Of a stretch of 64,000 bases of DNA, positions 9,980 through 18,625 are shown one piece after another. Source of the stretch: Limnohabitans sp. Rim11. Lineage in GTDB: Bacteria; Pseudomonadota; Gammaproteobacteria; Burkholderiales; Burkholderiaceae_C. Positions within the stretch are counted from its first letter, which is position 1. Every line of letters starts with the position of its first letter. The DNA is taken from positions 310,090 to 374,089 of the forward strand of contig NZ_CXOM01000001.1 in NCBI RefSeq assembly GCF_001269365.1, written 5' to 3'. The translations under genes were made by a program, and so were the position numbers. The notes beneath the pieces are model-generated. The model did not search any database. It saw only the letters and a program-made list of their open reading frames with translations, and was not told the DNA's origin.

Positions 9980-12042
9980 GCTTGAAGCTTTTGGATGACC
10001 TGCTCTTTGGGGCCGTCCAGCACAATTTGTTGATTGGCAATAACCACCAATCGGTCAACCAAGGTCAACATTTCTGGTTTGTGAGTGACCAACACCAAAG
10101 TGTCTTGGGGTCTCAAAGCTTGTTGCAGAGCCTTGGTAACGTGGTCTGCCAAGTTTCTGTCCATCGACGCTGTGGGTTCGTCCAATAGCCAAATACGCGG
10201 TCGTCTGAGAAATACGCGGGTTAAGTTCACCAGCTGACGTTGTCCGCCAGATAGACCTTGACCGCCTTCAAAAATGGGCAGATCAAAGCCCATGGGGTGT
10301 TGCGCAATGATTGCGTGATGAAGGCCAGTTTGGATGGCTACCCCTTTTAGAACTTCATCGCCCGGATCTAAGATGCCTACCAATAGGTTGTCCCGAAGGG
10401 TGCCTTCAAACAAGCGCCCCTCTTGTTGTAAATAGCCCAACTGCTCTGAGAGCAATGGTTTTGCAATGTGCGTCAGTGCAACGCCATCTAAGGTGATTTC
10501 ACCTTTTTGAGGTTTGTACATGCCACTGAGCAAGCGAAGGAAGGTGGTCTTTCCCGATCCGATGGGACCCAAAACCCCAATTTTTTCGCCATGCTGTATT
10601 TGAAGCTGTGGTACTTTGAGTGCTGGCAGGGTGTTGTAGCTGTAGGCAACTTCCTCTAAGCGGTAAGCGCCTTGGATGTTCTGCAACACAATGGGTTGTT
10701 GGGCGTGATGGTCGTCAGGGAGTTGCCAAATCTGGTCAAGACCTTTCAGTGCTGATTTGCAGTAACCCCATTGAATCAATTGGCTTGGCAATGCAGCCAC
10801 AGGTTGCAAAATGCGCCCCGACAAAATGGTGCAGGCAATGAGGCTGCCCATGCTCAATTGGCCTTCACTGATCATCAAGGCGCCAACCGCCACCATGCCA
10901 ATGTAGGCCATTTGCTGAAAGGCCTGAATGCTGTGTTGGGCTGATTCACTGATGTTTTTCAGTCGGAATTCTTCTGTGCGGGCCGTATCTGACAGGTTTT
11001 GCCACAGACTCAATTGGCGCCAACCGCCTTGCCCTGATTTGAGAGTTTCGGCACCTTCAATGGACTCCACCAGCAAGCCTGTTTTGCGCATACTGGCCAT
11101 GGCTGCCAAGTGGCTACGCGCTTCAATTTCATGAATGCTTTTTAGGCCAATCCAAATTGAAATCACTAAGAAAATCAAGGGTACCAACACAATCCAACCT
11201 GCTATGTTGGCAACGATTAAAAAGAAGATGATGGCAAATGGCGCGTCAATCAGCATTTGCGTTGCGGTGTTGCTCAAAAAACCTCTCACACTTTCGTAGG
11301 CTTTCAGCTGTCCAGCCAAGCTGCCTACGCTGTTCGGTAATGTGTCTAAGCGAATGTTCAAAAAGCGAAGAAACACCTCACGCCCCAATCGCTGGTCAAT
11401 TTGGGAAATGATTTTTTCGTGAAGGTCAGACCGAATGGTGCGTGTCAGCCATTCAAAAAGGACAGCGCCCACAGCACCCAAGCTCAAGACCCAAAGGGTT
11501 GCACTAGCGCCGGTTGGCACAACACGGTCATAGACATGCATGCTGTAAAAAGAGATGACCAATGCCAGTACGTTGAGCATCAAACCACTGATGCAGGCAT
11601 CGGTCAAAAGTCGTTTGTGTTGATAAAACTCAAATTTGATCAAGCGCCAGACAGGACTGGCTGATCGATCAAAAGGTGTTCGAAAATCAAGCTTGAACAA
11701 ATCAAATGAACGCAGACTGCTTGTGCTTGATTCACCATCTGCCCCCTCCATAACCCACTCAGATTGCGCATTGAAGCTTTTCACAACAAAGCATTCCTCT
11801 TGTTTGGAGATGGCCAAGCAAGGTAAATAGGAAGGGTCTAAGTCAGAACCCTGAAGCCTTTGAAGGCTTGTCCACTGCATTTGCTTTTTGAGTGTGTTTA
11901 GACATTGCCCAACACGCAGGACAGTTGTGTTGATGCCTGCCAACGACATCTCAAGGGCTGGCTTGTCAATGCTTTGACGTTGCAACTGTGCCAAACGAAG
12001 AACAGCGGGGAGGAGGGTGTCCATTGCCTTTGTGGTCTTCAT
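9976..12042 (-). CDS. Type I secretion ABC exporter (LapB/HlyB-type permease-ATPase)
   Basis: Fused transporter of 688 residues. Residues 1-120 form a C39-like domain; I see no peptidase Cys-His pair, as in exporters that bind but do not cut their cargo. A membrane domain spans about 145-430, with hydrophobic stretches near 150-170, 183-199, 267-300 and 380-415. The ATPase domain has Walker A GPIGSGKTT (492-500), signature LSGGQRQ (597-603) and Walker B IWLLDEP (617-623). ATG 12042 is chosen because it forms an ATGA overlap with the upstream channel gene; an ATG at 12024 is possible. The 3' end overlaps the adaptor in the same way. It should power export of the repeat adhesin in one step across both membranes. 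Confidence 0.93.
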   Translation of the reverse strand: MKTTKAMDTLLPAVLRLAQLQRQSIDKPALEMSLAGINTTVLRVGQCLNTLKKQMQWTSLQRLQGSDLDPSYLPCLAISKQEECFVVKSFNAQSEWVMEGADGESSTSSLRSFDLFKLDFRTPFDRSASPVWRLIKFEFYQHKRLLTDACISGLMLNVLALVISFYSMHVYDRVVPTGASATLWVLSLGAVGAVLFEWLTRTIRSDLHEKIISQIDQRLGREVFLRFLNIRLDTLPNSVGSLAGQLKAYESVRGFLSNTATQMLIDAPFAIIFFLIVANIAGWIVLVPLIFLVISIWIGLKSIHEIEARSHLAAMASMRKTGLLVESIEGAETLKSGQGGWRQLSLWQNLSDTARTEEFRLKNISESAQHSIQAFQQMAYIGMVAVGALMISEGQLSMGSLIACTILSGRILQPVAALPSQLIQWGYCKSALKGLDQIWQLPDDHHAQQPIVLQNIQGAYRLEEVAYSYNTLPALKVPQLQIQHGEKIGVLGPIGSGKTTFLRLLSGMYKPQKGEITLDGVALTHIAKPLLSEQLGYLQQEGRLFEGTLRDNLLVGILDPGDEVLKGVAIQTGLHHAIIAQHPMGFDLPIFEGGQGLSGGQRQLVNLTRVFLRRPRIWLLDEPTASMDRNLADHVTKALQQALRPQDTLVLVTHKPEMLTLVDRLVVIANQQIVLDGPKEQVIQKLQA

Positions 12043-13343
12043 GGCGCAGCCCAACGCGCAACACCAAATGCAAAAATTTGTAAGCGCCAATAGCTCAGTT
12101 GCATGGCGGTGTCGTTTTCAATGAGAGCCAATTGACCTTGCATCGTTTCTTGCGCAGCATTCATGACTTCAATCCAAGTTTTCCGGCCGCTGTCAAATTG
12201 CCGAAGCCAAGCTGTTTGAATCTCTTGCATAGACTCTAAATTCAGATGCAATGTTTCGGCCTTGCTTTGCCTTGCAACGAGATTGAAAACATCAGATTGC
12301 ACCGATTCGCTCAATAGGCGTTGGGTTAAGGCAATTTCATGCTGGGCACTGCCGTGTTTGGCCAACAGGCTGGCCACTTGATTTTGCAAGCTCAGCCCTG
12401 CGCCCGTAGAGGCTGTCATGCCAATCATCAGTCGATTGACATTTGGAGTGTTGGCATATGCGTAATTGCCGCGTTGGTGCTCGAAGCGCAAGTAAATGTC
12501 TGGCTGGTAGGCGGCTCGCTTCTCTTGAAGCTCAAATTCCTGCAGTCGCAATTGGCCCTCTAAACGCATTGCAACTGGCGATTGACGAGCGCTCAGTGAT
12601 TCCCAATCGATGTTGTCGGTGGTGTTTAAGTGTGCTTTTAATTCAGGCCACGGTTCAGGGAAATCGATGGGGGGCTGACTGATCGACAAGGCTTCAGGCA
12701 CCCATTGCTTCAATTTAAGCCATGCCAAGTCTTCTTGAATTTTTGTTTGTTTCGAAAGTTGGTTGACCATCGACACCCGAAGTCTTGAGAGCTTGACTTC
12801 ACTTTGTGTCGACATGCCTTGCTCTGCGCGCCGCTCAATCTTGGTTTCTAAATTTTCAAGTTGGCTTCTGGTATTGAGCAGAACGACTTGTTGCCTTTGA
12901 GTGCTAAGCACTTCTATCCAGGCTTGTAAAGTCTTCACAGCCAGGCTCTGCTGAATCTCTAGCAGCTTGGCCAGTTCGATGTCTTGGTTGGCGAGGGTCT
13001 TGTTGAGCTGCGCGCTTAAGCGGCCACCTGTCCAGATTGGTTGTTGCAACTTGAAAATTGCCACTTGTGGTGAGCCAGCATAGGCAGGATCGATGCCGCC
13101 ATTTGATTGTGCGCGCTCGACCGACAGGGTGGGCGTAGGGTAGAACGCTTGCTTAGAACCTTCAATGTCAAACCCAGCAGACTTCAAACTTTGAAGTTGG
13201 ATCAATATCTGAGGATGTTCGAGAACCACCTTTTTCCAGAGAAGGTGCAGATATGCGGGAGTTTGGAAAAAAACCTGCGGCTCTTCAACCAAGCCAAGAT
13301 CAGGATTTTTTGCGTTGGAATAAAGCGGTAAGACGCTTATCAA
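12039..13343 (-). CDS. TolC-family outer membrane channel of the type I secretion system
   Basis: Outer membrane efflux protein of about 434 residues in the annotated span. It has two helical halves typical of TolC proteins; segments such as LQSLKSAGFDIEGSKQAFYP and FELQEKRAAYQPDIYLRF match the paired motifs. The start is uncertain. TTG 13343 would leave only about 11 residues before a plausible signal-peptidase site (SNA). The same frame upstream encodes a basic stretch and a hydrophobic core back to about 13403 but holds no ATG or GTG, only CTG codons at 13403 and 13415. No clear ribosome site is visible. It is the first gene of the operon and overlaps the exporter gene as ATGA. Family call is firm, start is not. 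Confidence 0.85.
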   Translation of the reverse strand: MISVLPLYSNAKNPDLGLVEEPQVFFQTPAYLHLLWKKVVLEHPQILIQLQSLKSAGFDIEGSKQAFYPTPTLSVERAQSNGGIDPAYAGSPQVAIFKLQQPIWTGGRLSAQLNKTLANQDIELAKLLEIQQSLAVKTLQAWIEVLSTQRQQVVLLNTRSQLENLETKIERRAEQGMSTQSEVKLSRLRVSMVNQLSKQTKIQEDLAWLKLKQWVPEALSISQPPIDFPEPWPELKAHLNTTDNIDWESLSARQSPVAMRLEGQLRLQEFELQEKRAAYQPDIYLRFEHQRGNYAYANTPNVNRLMIGMTASTGAGLSLQNQVASLLAKHGSAQHEIALTQRLLSESVQSDVFNLVARQSKAETLHLNLESMQEIQTAWLRQFDSGRKTWIEVMNAAQETMQGQLALIENDTAMQLSYWRLQIFAFGVARWAAP

Positions 13344-13587
13344 CGCAAAAATACATAGCGATGTGTGCCTATATATTCTTTTGTATTTGTAAAAATGTAG
13401 CAGTAAAACTAACAGTTGTAAGTAACTTTATTATGACATCGATGTGAGTGAGCCTGTTTTTAACCAACACTTGGCCAAAGATTGAATTGTAGTAGCTATA
13501 TAGTCCTCATTTTTAAATTCGAATCTCGTCGCGATAATGACCACAAACCTCTCACAAAGGGGGGCGTTTCATCAACAGAAAGCGGTC

Positions 13588-13787
13588 ATGGCATTGGTAT
13601 TTGATTTGGGCGGAGTGCTTTTAAATTGGCAACCCACAAAGTTGTTACAACAACTTTGGCCTCATCGAGTTTCATTGACGATGTGCAACACAACGTGGAT
13701 GCCGCAGAGGCCCATGGTTGGACCGGTATTTGGTTTGAAAGCCATCAGCAGTTGAGGCAACACTTGGTCGTTTTCAAGCTGCTCTAA
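13588..13787 (+). pseudogene. Remnant of a HAD-family hydrolase (internal deletion and frameshift)
   Basis: ATG 13588 opens a HAD N-terminus with motif I (MALVFDLGGVLLNWQP). About 25 codons later the frame loses similarity. From about 13662 a different frame resumes with FIDDVQHNVDAAEAHGWTG, which is the C-terminal motif IV region of the same family, and it ends at TAA 13787. Intact relatives are about 200 residues, so roughly two thirds, including motifs II and III, are missing between the joined ends. The remnant lies in an AT-rich gap between the secretion operon and hemH. It should not encode an active enzyme. Confidence 0.75.
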
Positions 13788-13805
13788 GCGTCAAATTTTG
13801 TAGGC

Positions 13806-14906
13806 TTAGTCTTTGGCGCCTAAGCCCAAGGCCAACTCTCTGGATTTGGCGTTGGCCACTGCTGCTTTTGCAACTTCAGAGCTCTGAGTTGGCCAGCCTT
13901 GCATGTGTTGTGCTGCAATGTCGGCCAAGGCATCTACCCACATCGGTTCATCGTTCAGGCAAGGTATGTAGTTGAAGGTTTTGCCGCCTGCATGCAAGAA
14001 GGCTTCGCGGCCTTCCATGCTAATTTCTTCAAGTGTTTCAAGGCAGTCACCCGTAAATCCTGGGCACACCACGTCGACACTTTGGGTGCCACTTTGGGCC
14101 AACGAAATCAGGGTGGGTTCGGTGTAGGGCTCAAGCCATTTGGCTTTGCCAAACCTTGACTGAAAAGTAACCATGTATTGATCTTTGCTGAGACCCAATT
14201 TTTCAGCCAACAGTCTGCCTGTTTTGTAACATTCGCAGTGGTATGGGTCGCCCAGTTGGAGTGTGCGCTCTGGCACGCCATGAAAGCTCATGACCAATTT
14301 TTCTGCACGCCCGTTTTGATCCCAATTTTTTTGGATGCGATGGGCCAGCGCGCCGATGTAGCCTGCATCGTCATGGTAATGATTGACAAACCGAAACTCA
14401 GGCAAGTTACGTGTCTTCAAACTCCAACGATGCGCCGCATCAAAAACGGGCGCTGTGGTGGTGCCGCTGTATTGTGGGTAAGCGGGCAACATCAAAATGC
14501 GTGTGGCGCCTTCTGTTTTCAAAGCATCAATTTGTGACTCAATGCTGGGCGAGCCATAGGTCATGGCGTACTTCACAGCCACGTGGTGCCCTTTTTTGTT
14601 CAATGCTTGTTGAAGGCCTTGTGCTTGTTTGTCGGTCCACACCCTGAGCGGGGAGCCTTCATCGGTCCAAATGCTGGCGTATTTGGCTGCCGATTTGGCG
14701 GGGCGAACGCGCAGAATAATGCCGTGAAGAATGAGCCACCAAATGGCTTTGGGAATTTCGACCACGCGTGAGTCGCCCAAAAATTGGGCCAAATAGCGGC
14801 GCAATGCAGGCGCTGTCGGTTCGTCGGGTGTACCCAGATTGCAGTAAAGCACACCTGTTTTGGCACTTTGTCCGTGTTGAAAAGGGGGTTCTTTTTGAAA
14901 AGCCAT
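13806..14906 (-). CDS. hemH: Ferrochelatase
   Basis: Inserts iron(II) into protoporphyrin IX, the last step of protoheme synthesis, at the inner face of the cytoplasmic membrane. The 366-residue length suits a proteobacterial enzyme. Visible signatures are LYCNLGTPDEP near the N-terminus, MSFHGVPERT with the metal-handling His, YHCECYKTGRLLAEKLGL, FQSRFGKAKWLEPYTEPTL, and CPGFTGDCLETLEEI with the acidic residues of the active site. ATG 14906 begins the family-typical MAFQKEPPFQHG. It is divergent from the HAD gene with only 18 bases between starts, so the promoters must overlap or lie within the neighbouring genes. Confidence 0.96.
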   Translation of the reverse strand: MAFQKEPPFQHGQSAKTGVLYCNLGTPDEPTAPALRRYLAQFLGDSRVVEIPKAIWWLILHGIILRVRPAKSAAKYASIWTDEGSPLRVWTDKQAQGLQQALNKKGHHVAVKYAMTYGSPSIESQIDALKTEGATRILMLPAYPQYSGTTTAPVFDAAHRWSLKTRNLPEFRFVNHYHDDAGYIGALAHRIQKNWDQNGRAEKLVMSFHGVPERTLQLGDPYHCECYKTGRLLAEKLGLSKDQYMVTFQSRFGKAKWLEPYTEPTLISLAQSGTQSVDVVCPGFTGDCLETLEEISMEGREAFLHAGGKTFNYIPCLNDEPMWVDALADIAAQHMQGWPTQSSEVAKAAVANAKSRELALGLGAKD

Positions 14907-14924
14907 GCGTTATTCTCTCTCACC

Positions 14925-15650
14925 ATGATCGATTTTTTTAAAATTAAGGCCATCTCCCTCGATTTGAACGACACTTTGTGGCCCGTTTGGCCCACCATAG
15001 GTCGTGCCGAGGAAACGCTTGCGGCCTGGCTGGCCCAAAAAGCGCCCCAAACAGTGCCCTTGTGCGCAATTCCGGGGTATCAAAGACAAATTCGCGAGGA
15101 AATGCCCAAGCTGCGTCCCGATTTGGGCAATGACTTGTCAGCGCTGCGGCGAGAGGCCATTCGGGTTCTGCTACAAAGAGCGGGTGAAGATCCCAATTTG
15201 GCTGAGCCAGCTTTCGAGGTCTTTTTTGAAGCAAGGCAAAACGTCATCTTCTTTGAAGACGCCATGCCAGCTTTAGATTTTTTGAAGTCTAAGTACCCGA
15301 TGGTGGCTTTGTCCAATGGCAATGCCGATGTTCACAAGGTAGGACTTGGCAATTATTTTGTGGCCGCATTCAACCCGATTAACTTAGGGGTGAGCAAACC
15401 CGATGCCAAAATGTTTCATGTTGGCGCACAGGCCTTGGGTGTTTTGCCAGAGGAAGTGCTTCACATTGGCGACGACCCTCACTTGGATGTGTTGGCTGCG
15501 CAACGTGCCGGTATGCAATCAGTGTGGATCAATCGCGAGCAAAAACAGTGGCCCCATGAAACTCACCCCGCACCTTTTACCGTCATGGGTTTGAAAGAGT
15601 TGTGTGAGGCATGGCCTGAATTCCCGACATCACAGCCCCTTCCAAGGTAG
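14925..15650 (+). CDS. HAD-superfamily hydrolase with altered motif I
   Basis: A 241-residue HAD-IA type protein. Motif I reads DLNDTL with the nucleophile Asp13. The +2 position, normally the general acid/base Asp (DxDxT), is Asn15 (codon AAC). Motif II (ALSNGN), motif III Lys (GVSKPDAKMF) and motif IV (HIGDDPHLDV) look intact. Most phosphatases of the family depend on the second Asp, so activity may be weak or different. ATG 14925 is chosen because the protein then begins directly before motif I (MIDFFKIKAISLDL). The 3' end overlaps hpnE on the other strand by 68 bases. Substrate unknown. Confidence 0.85.
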   Translation: MIDFFKIKAISLDLNDTLWPVWPTIGRAEETLAAWLAQKAPQTVPLCAIPGYQRQIREEMPKLRPDLGNDLSALRREAIRVLLQRAGEDPNLAEPAFEVFFEARQNVIFFEDAMPALDFLKSKYPMVALSNGNADVHKVGLGNYFVAAFNPINLGVSKPDAKMFHVGAQALGVLPEEVLHIGDDPHLDVLAAQRAGMQSVWINREQKQWPHETHPAPFTVMGLKELCEAWPEFPTSQPLPR

Positions 15651-16914
15651 CAGGGTAGGGGCCTTCGATGTAGTCCCCGCAGACACTCAGGTGAGGGTGC
15701 GGATTGGCACTCGGTCTTTGCAAATTGGGTGTGCAGGCAAAGGTGGCCCGCTTTTCAACCACGGTTTGAATAACTTGCAGCTTCTCTATGTCTTCGGCCG
15801 AATACCCCAAAGTTTTCAACAGGTCTTTCGCCTGTTGAATCACTTGTGTTTCTAGCACCGCGTTCGATTCTCTAGCGGAGCTGGCCACAAAGGCTAACAA
15901 GCCAGGCGTGTTGGCTTGTTGGCAGATCAAGCCTCTGTCAAAAACAAATTGTGCGGGTGCTTGTATGTTGGACACCAAGGACATCATGGGTTGAGGCAAC
16001 TGCAAATCAATGGGCGCTTGAATGTAAACAGTGGCAATGGCTTCGTATTCAATTTGCTGAGTTTGTGCTGACCATGATTCGTTGAAGGGTGCTATCAATC
16101 GGGCAGCTTCACTGGCTGTTGTGGCCACCACCACATGGTCAAAATCATCGCCATTAATTTGCCAATATGACGAACTGTTATCGACCCGTTGGATGTTTTC
16201 TATTCGAATACCCAAACGGCAATCAACGCCTTTTTTTTGTAGCCATTGAACGGCGGCATTGGGAAAAATTTGTCCTAAATCTTGTTTGGGCAGCATCAAG
16301 TCAGCGCTGCCAGAAGGCCCCAGCAGTGCATCTTGCATCACTCTCAAAAACACACGGCCACTGGCTTCGTGAGAGGGCGTATTCAGGGCGGCGACACACA
16401 GCGGATCAATCAAGTCTTGCATCAGTGTGGGTGTCAGGCCATGACAGATGTCAGCCACGCTCAAGTGTGCTTCGCATAAAAACTTGTTCAGTTGCCATTG
16501 AAAGGCTTTTTGCAACAGGCGCCATTTGTCAATCAGTCGCCAGCCTTTGGCTGTAGCAATGCCCCAAACCAAATTCAAAGGGGAGGGCCAATTCTTCAAG
16601 GCCAAGCCTGTGCCATCGGGCTTGATCAAATGCAAAGGCAATCGCCAAAGTGCATCGGTTTCTTGAACGCCCACTGTCCTCATCATGCGCATGCTTTGAT
16701 GGTAGGCCCCAATCAAAATGTGTTGGCCATTGTCCAACACCATGTCCTTCTTGCCCTGAACGGTCAGGCTGCGTGCACGGCCGCCCCAATGCCGACTGGC
16801 TTCTATCAAGCTGACTTGATGACCTGCTTGGGTTGCGCAGATGGCCGCACTAAGTCCAGCCCAGCCAGCGCCAATGATTGCAATTTTTTGAGGGGCTTTG
16901 TGAGTCACGTGCAC
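15583..16914 (-). CDS. hpnE: Hydroxysqualene dehydroxylase (squalene-associated FAD-dependent desaturase)
   Basis: Flavoprotein that reduces hydroxysqualene to squalene in the HpnC-HpnD-HpnE route to hopanoids. The dinucleotide-binding N-terminus is clear (IAIIGAGWAGLSAA, then an acidic IEAS and GGRARS), followed by the amine-oxidase-type fold with NGQHILIGAY. The C-terminal FAD contact region reads LSVCGDYIEGPYPATLEGAV. GTG 16914, 8 bases after the hpnD stop, is preferred, giving 443 residues; GTG 16908 is close, and a longer TTG start at 16962 would overlap hpnD. Third gene of hpnCDE. The 3' end overlaps the convergent HAD gene. Confidence 0.9.
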   Translation of the reverse strand: MHVTHKAPQKIAIIGAGWAGLSAAICATQAGHQVSLIEASRHWGGRARSLTVQGKKDMVLDNGQHILIGAYHQSMRMMRTVGVQETDALWRLPLHLIKPDGTGLALKNWPSPLNLVWGIATAKGWRLIDKWRLLQKAFQWQLNKFLCEAHLSVADICHGLTPTLMQDLIDPLCVAALNTPSHEASGRVFLRVMQDALLGPSGSADLMLPKQDLGQIFPNAAVQWLQKKGVDCRLGIRIENIQRVDNSSSYWQINGDDFDHVVVATTASEAARLIAPFNESWSAQTQQIEYEAIATVYIQAPIDLQLPQPMMSLVSNIQAPAQFVFDRGLICQQANTPGLLAFVASSARESNAVLETQVIQQAKDLLKTLGYSAEDIEKLQVIQTVVEKRATFACTPNLQRPSANPHPHLSVCGDYIEGPYPATLEGAVMSGIQAMPHTTLSNP

Positions 16915-16922
16915 TAGGCGCT

Positions 16923-17762
16923 TCAGAGCCGTCCGAGCGCTTGAACTTTCCACGCCAACCAAAGTTTTCGAAGCGGTGTGAGCGACACACGCTGATGCAA
17001 AACTTGAAAATTGTCGGCTTCAATTTCACGCAACAAAGTTCTGTAAATGCTGGCCATCATGAGGCCTGGTTTTTGAGTTTGCTTGTCGGCTGCGGGCAAT
17101 AGCGCAAAAGCCTCTTCGTACAAAGCATGCGCGCGTGAAGCTTGAAATTTCATCAGGGCTGTGAAGCGATCTGAATACTGTCGTTGCATCAAATCCTGGG
17201 CTTTGACATCGAATTGTTTGAGCTCATCAATGGGCAAATAAATTCGGCCGCGCATGGCATCTTCACCCACATCGCGCAGGATGTTGGTTAACTGAAAGGC
17301 CAATCCCAAGGTGTGAGCGTATTGGGTGGTTTGCGGGTCTGTTTGACCAAAAATTTTGGCAGCGACTTCACCCACTACACCGGCCACCAAATGACAGTAG
17401 CGCTTTAAGCCTGGGTAATCCAAATAGCGTGTTTGGGTCAGGTCCATTTGGCAGCCTTCAATGACCGACAACAAATGGTTGGCCTCAATGCCAAAGTCAT
17501 GTGTATGCACCATGAGCGCCTTCATGACAGGGTGTGTTGGATTTCCTGCAAAAGATTGAAGCACTTCGTTTTGCCACCAAGCCAATGTGCTCTGAGCCAC
17601 GCTAGGGTCTGAAATTTCATCGACCACATCATCAACCTCGCGGCAGAATGCGTAAAAAGCGGTGATGGCGGCACGCCTGTTGGCGGGTAAAAACAAAAAG
17701 GCGTAATAAAAACTGCTGCCAGAATTGGCCGCCTTTTGTTGAACGTATTCTTGGGGTGTCAT
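16923..17762 (-). CDS. hpnD: Presqualene diphosphate synthase
   Basis: Condenses two farnesyl diphosphates to presqualene diphosphate. The 279-residue protein belongs to the squalene/phytoene synthase family. It has the first aspartate-rich motif in AFCREVDDVVDEISD (about 44-58), the YCHLVAGVVGEVAAKIFG segment, and the second motif in LTNILRDVGEDAMRGRIYLP. ATG 17762 begins MTPQEYVQQKAANSGSSFYY, a start typical of HpnD; a longer reading frame upstream has no support. It lies 26 bases after hpnC and 8 bases before hpnE, so the three are probably co-transcribed. Confidence 0.93.
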   Translation of the reverse strand: MTPQEYVQQKAANSGSSFYYAFLFLPANRRAAITAFYAFCREVDDVVDEISDPSVAQSTLAWWQNEVLQSFAGNPTHPVMKALMVHTHDFGIEANHLLSVIEGCQMDLTQTRYLDYPGLKRYCHLVAGVVGEVAAKIFGQTDPQTTQYAHTLGLAFQLTNILRDVGEDAMRGRIYLPIDELKQFDVKAQDLMQRQYSDRFTALMKFQASRAHALYEEAFALLPAADKQTQKPGLMMASIYRTLLREIEADNFQVLHQRVSLTPLRKLWLAWKVQALGRL

Positions 17763-17788
17763 GGTGCTCGATTGTCTCACTCGCTGGC

Positions 17789-18607
17789 CTACATCCAGAG
17801 CATGCGCCACAAAATGACGGGGGCATCCCAGGCCTTCAAGGTGGCACGCTGTTCAAAAGCCATGGGGCCGAGTTTTTGAACTTTTTCCAAAACCCGTAGC
17901 CCGCCTTGAACCACCCCTCTGAGTTCCCAACCTGCTCGGCCAGGCACTTGACGGACCAAAGGTGCACCAGAGAGCATGAGTTTGTAGGCATGCTGACAAA
18001 GATGCTGTACCAGCGCTTTGTTGTCCATGGATTTTTGTAAATCTTGCGGCACATAAAACCGGCCCCTGGGAATATCCTCACTCAGGTCTTGCCAGAAGTT
18101 AATCAATTGAAGAGCGCTGCAAATGGCATCGCTTTTCCTTAGTGCGTCTTCATCGGTCACGTCATAAAGGTACAGCAAAAGACGGCCCACGGGGTTGGCT
18201 GACAACTCACAATACTGGATTAAGTCTTGAAGGGTTTGAGCTTGACTGGCCTGCGCTGTCGCGACGACATCCTGCTCAAAGGCTTTCAGTAAATCATTCA
18301 AGTACTGAACTGGTAATTTGAAATTTTGAATAATCCGGTGCAAGGGGATGAATATTTCAGGATGCAAGCCTGCGTCAGTTGGGCCGTGCATCAGTTCGTG
18401 GCGAAAGGCTTGCAATGCAGCAAGCCTTTGGGTTGCATCTTGTTGGCCTTCGTCTGCAATGTCATCGGCTGCGCGGGCAAATGCATAAATGGCCGCAATG
18501 GCGGGCCGCAAGTGCGGAGGGCACAGCCAGGACGCCACCGGAAAATTTTCGGGGTGGGTCACTGGAAGCACTTTGACTTCTTGAAAAGCTGGGGGTTGAT
18601 TGGCCAT
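17789..18607 (-). CDS. hpnC: Hydroxysqualene synthase
   Basis: Converts presqualene diphosphate to hydroxysqualene; sister of HpnD. The 272-residue protein has HPENFPVASWLCPPHLRPAI at the N-terminus, typical of HpnC, the aspartate-rich AFARAADDIADEG, and the second motif in LINFWQDLSEDIPRGRFYVP. ATG 18607 fits the family start. It is first of hpnCDE and divergent from an RND efflux pair across about 80 bases. No squalene-hopene cyclase gene is in the window, so use of squalene for hopanoids is inferred from the usual association. Confidence 0.93.
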   Translation of the reverse strand: MANQPPAFQEVKVLPVTHPENFPVASWLCPPHLRPAIAAIYAFARAADDIADEGQQDATQRLAALQAFRHELMHGPTDAGLHPEIFIPLHRIIQNFKLPVQYLNDLLKAFEQDVVATAQASQAQTLQDLIQYCELSANPVGRLLLYLYDVTDEDALRKSDAICSALQLINFWQDLSEDIPRGRFYVPQDLQKSMDNKALVQHLCQHAYKLMLSGAPLVRQVPGRAGWELRGVVQGGLRVLEKVQKLGPMAFEQRATLKAWDAPVILWRMLWM

Positions 18608-18625
18608 GGGTTCGAGTATTTTCGC

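Noticed and set aside
13341-13356. ATG at 13356 as the start of the channel gene
   Set aside because: It is in a different frame and reaches a stop after 18 codons. The signal-peptide-like sequence is in the other frame.
16915-16962. Longer hpnE start at TTG 16962
   Set aside because: It would overlap hpnD by 40 bases and add residues not typical of the family. GTG 16914 fits better.
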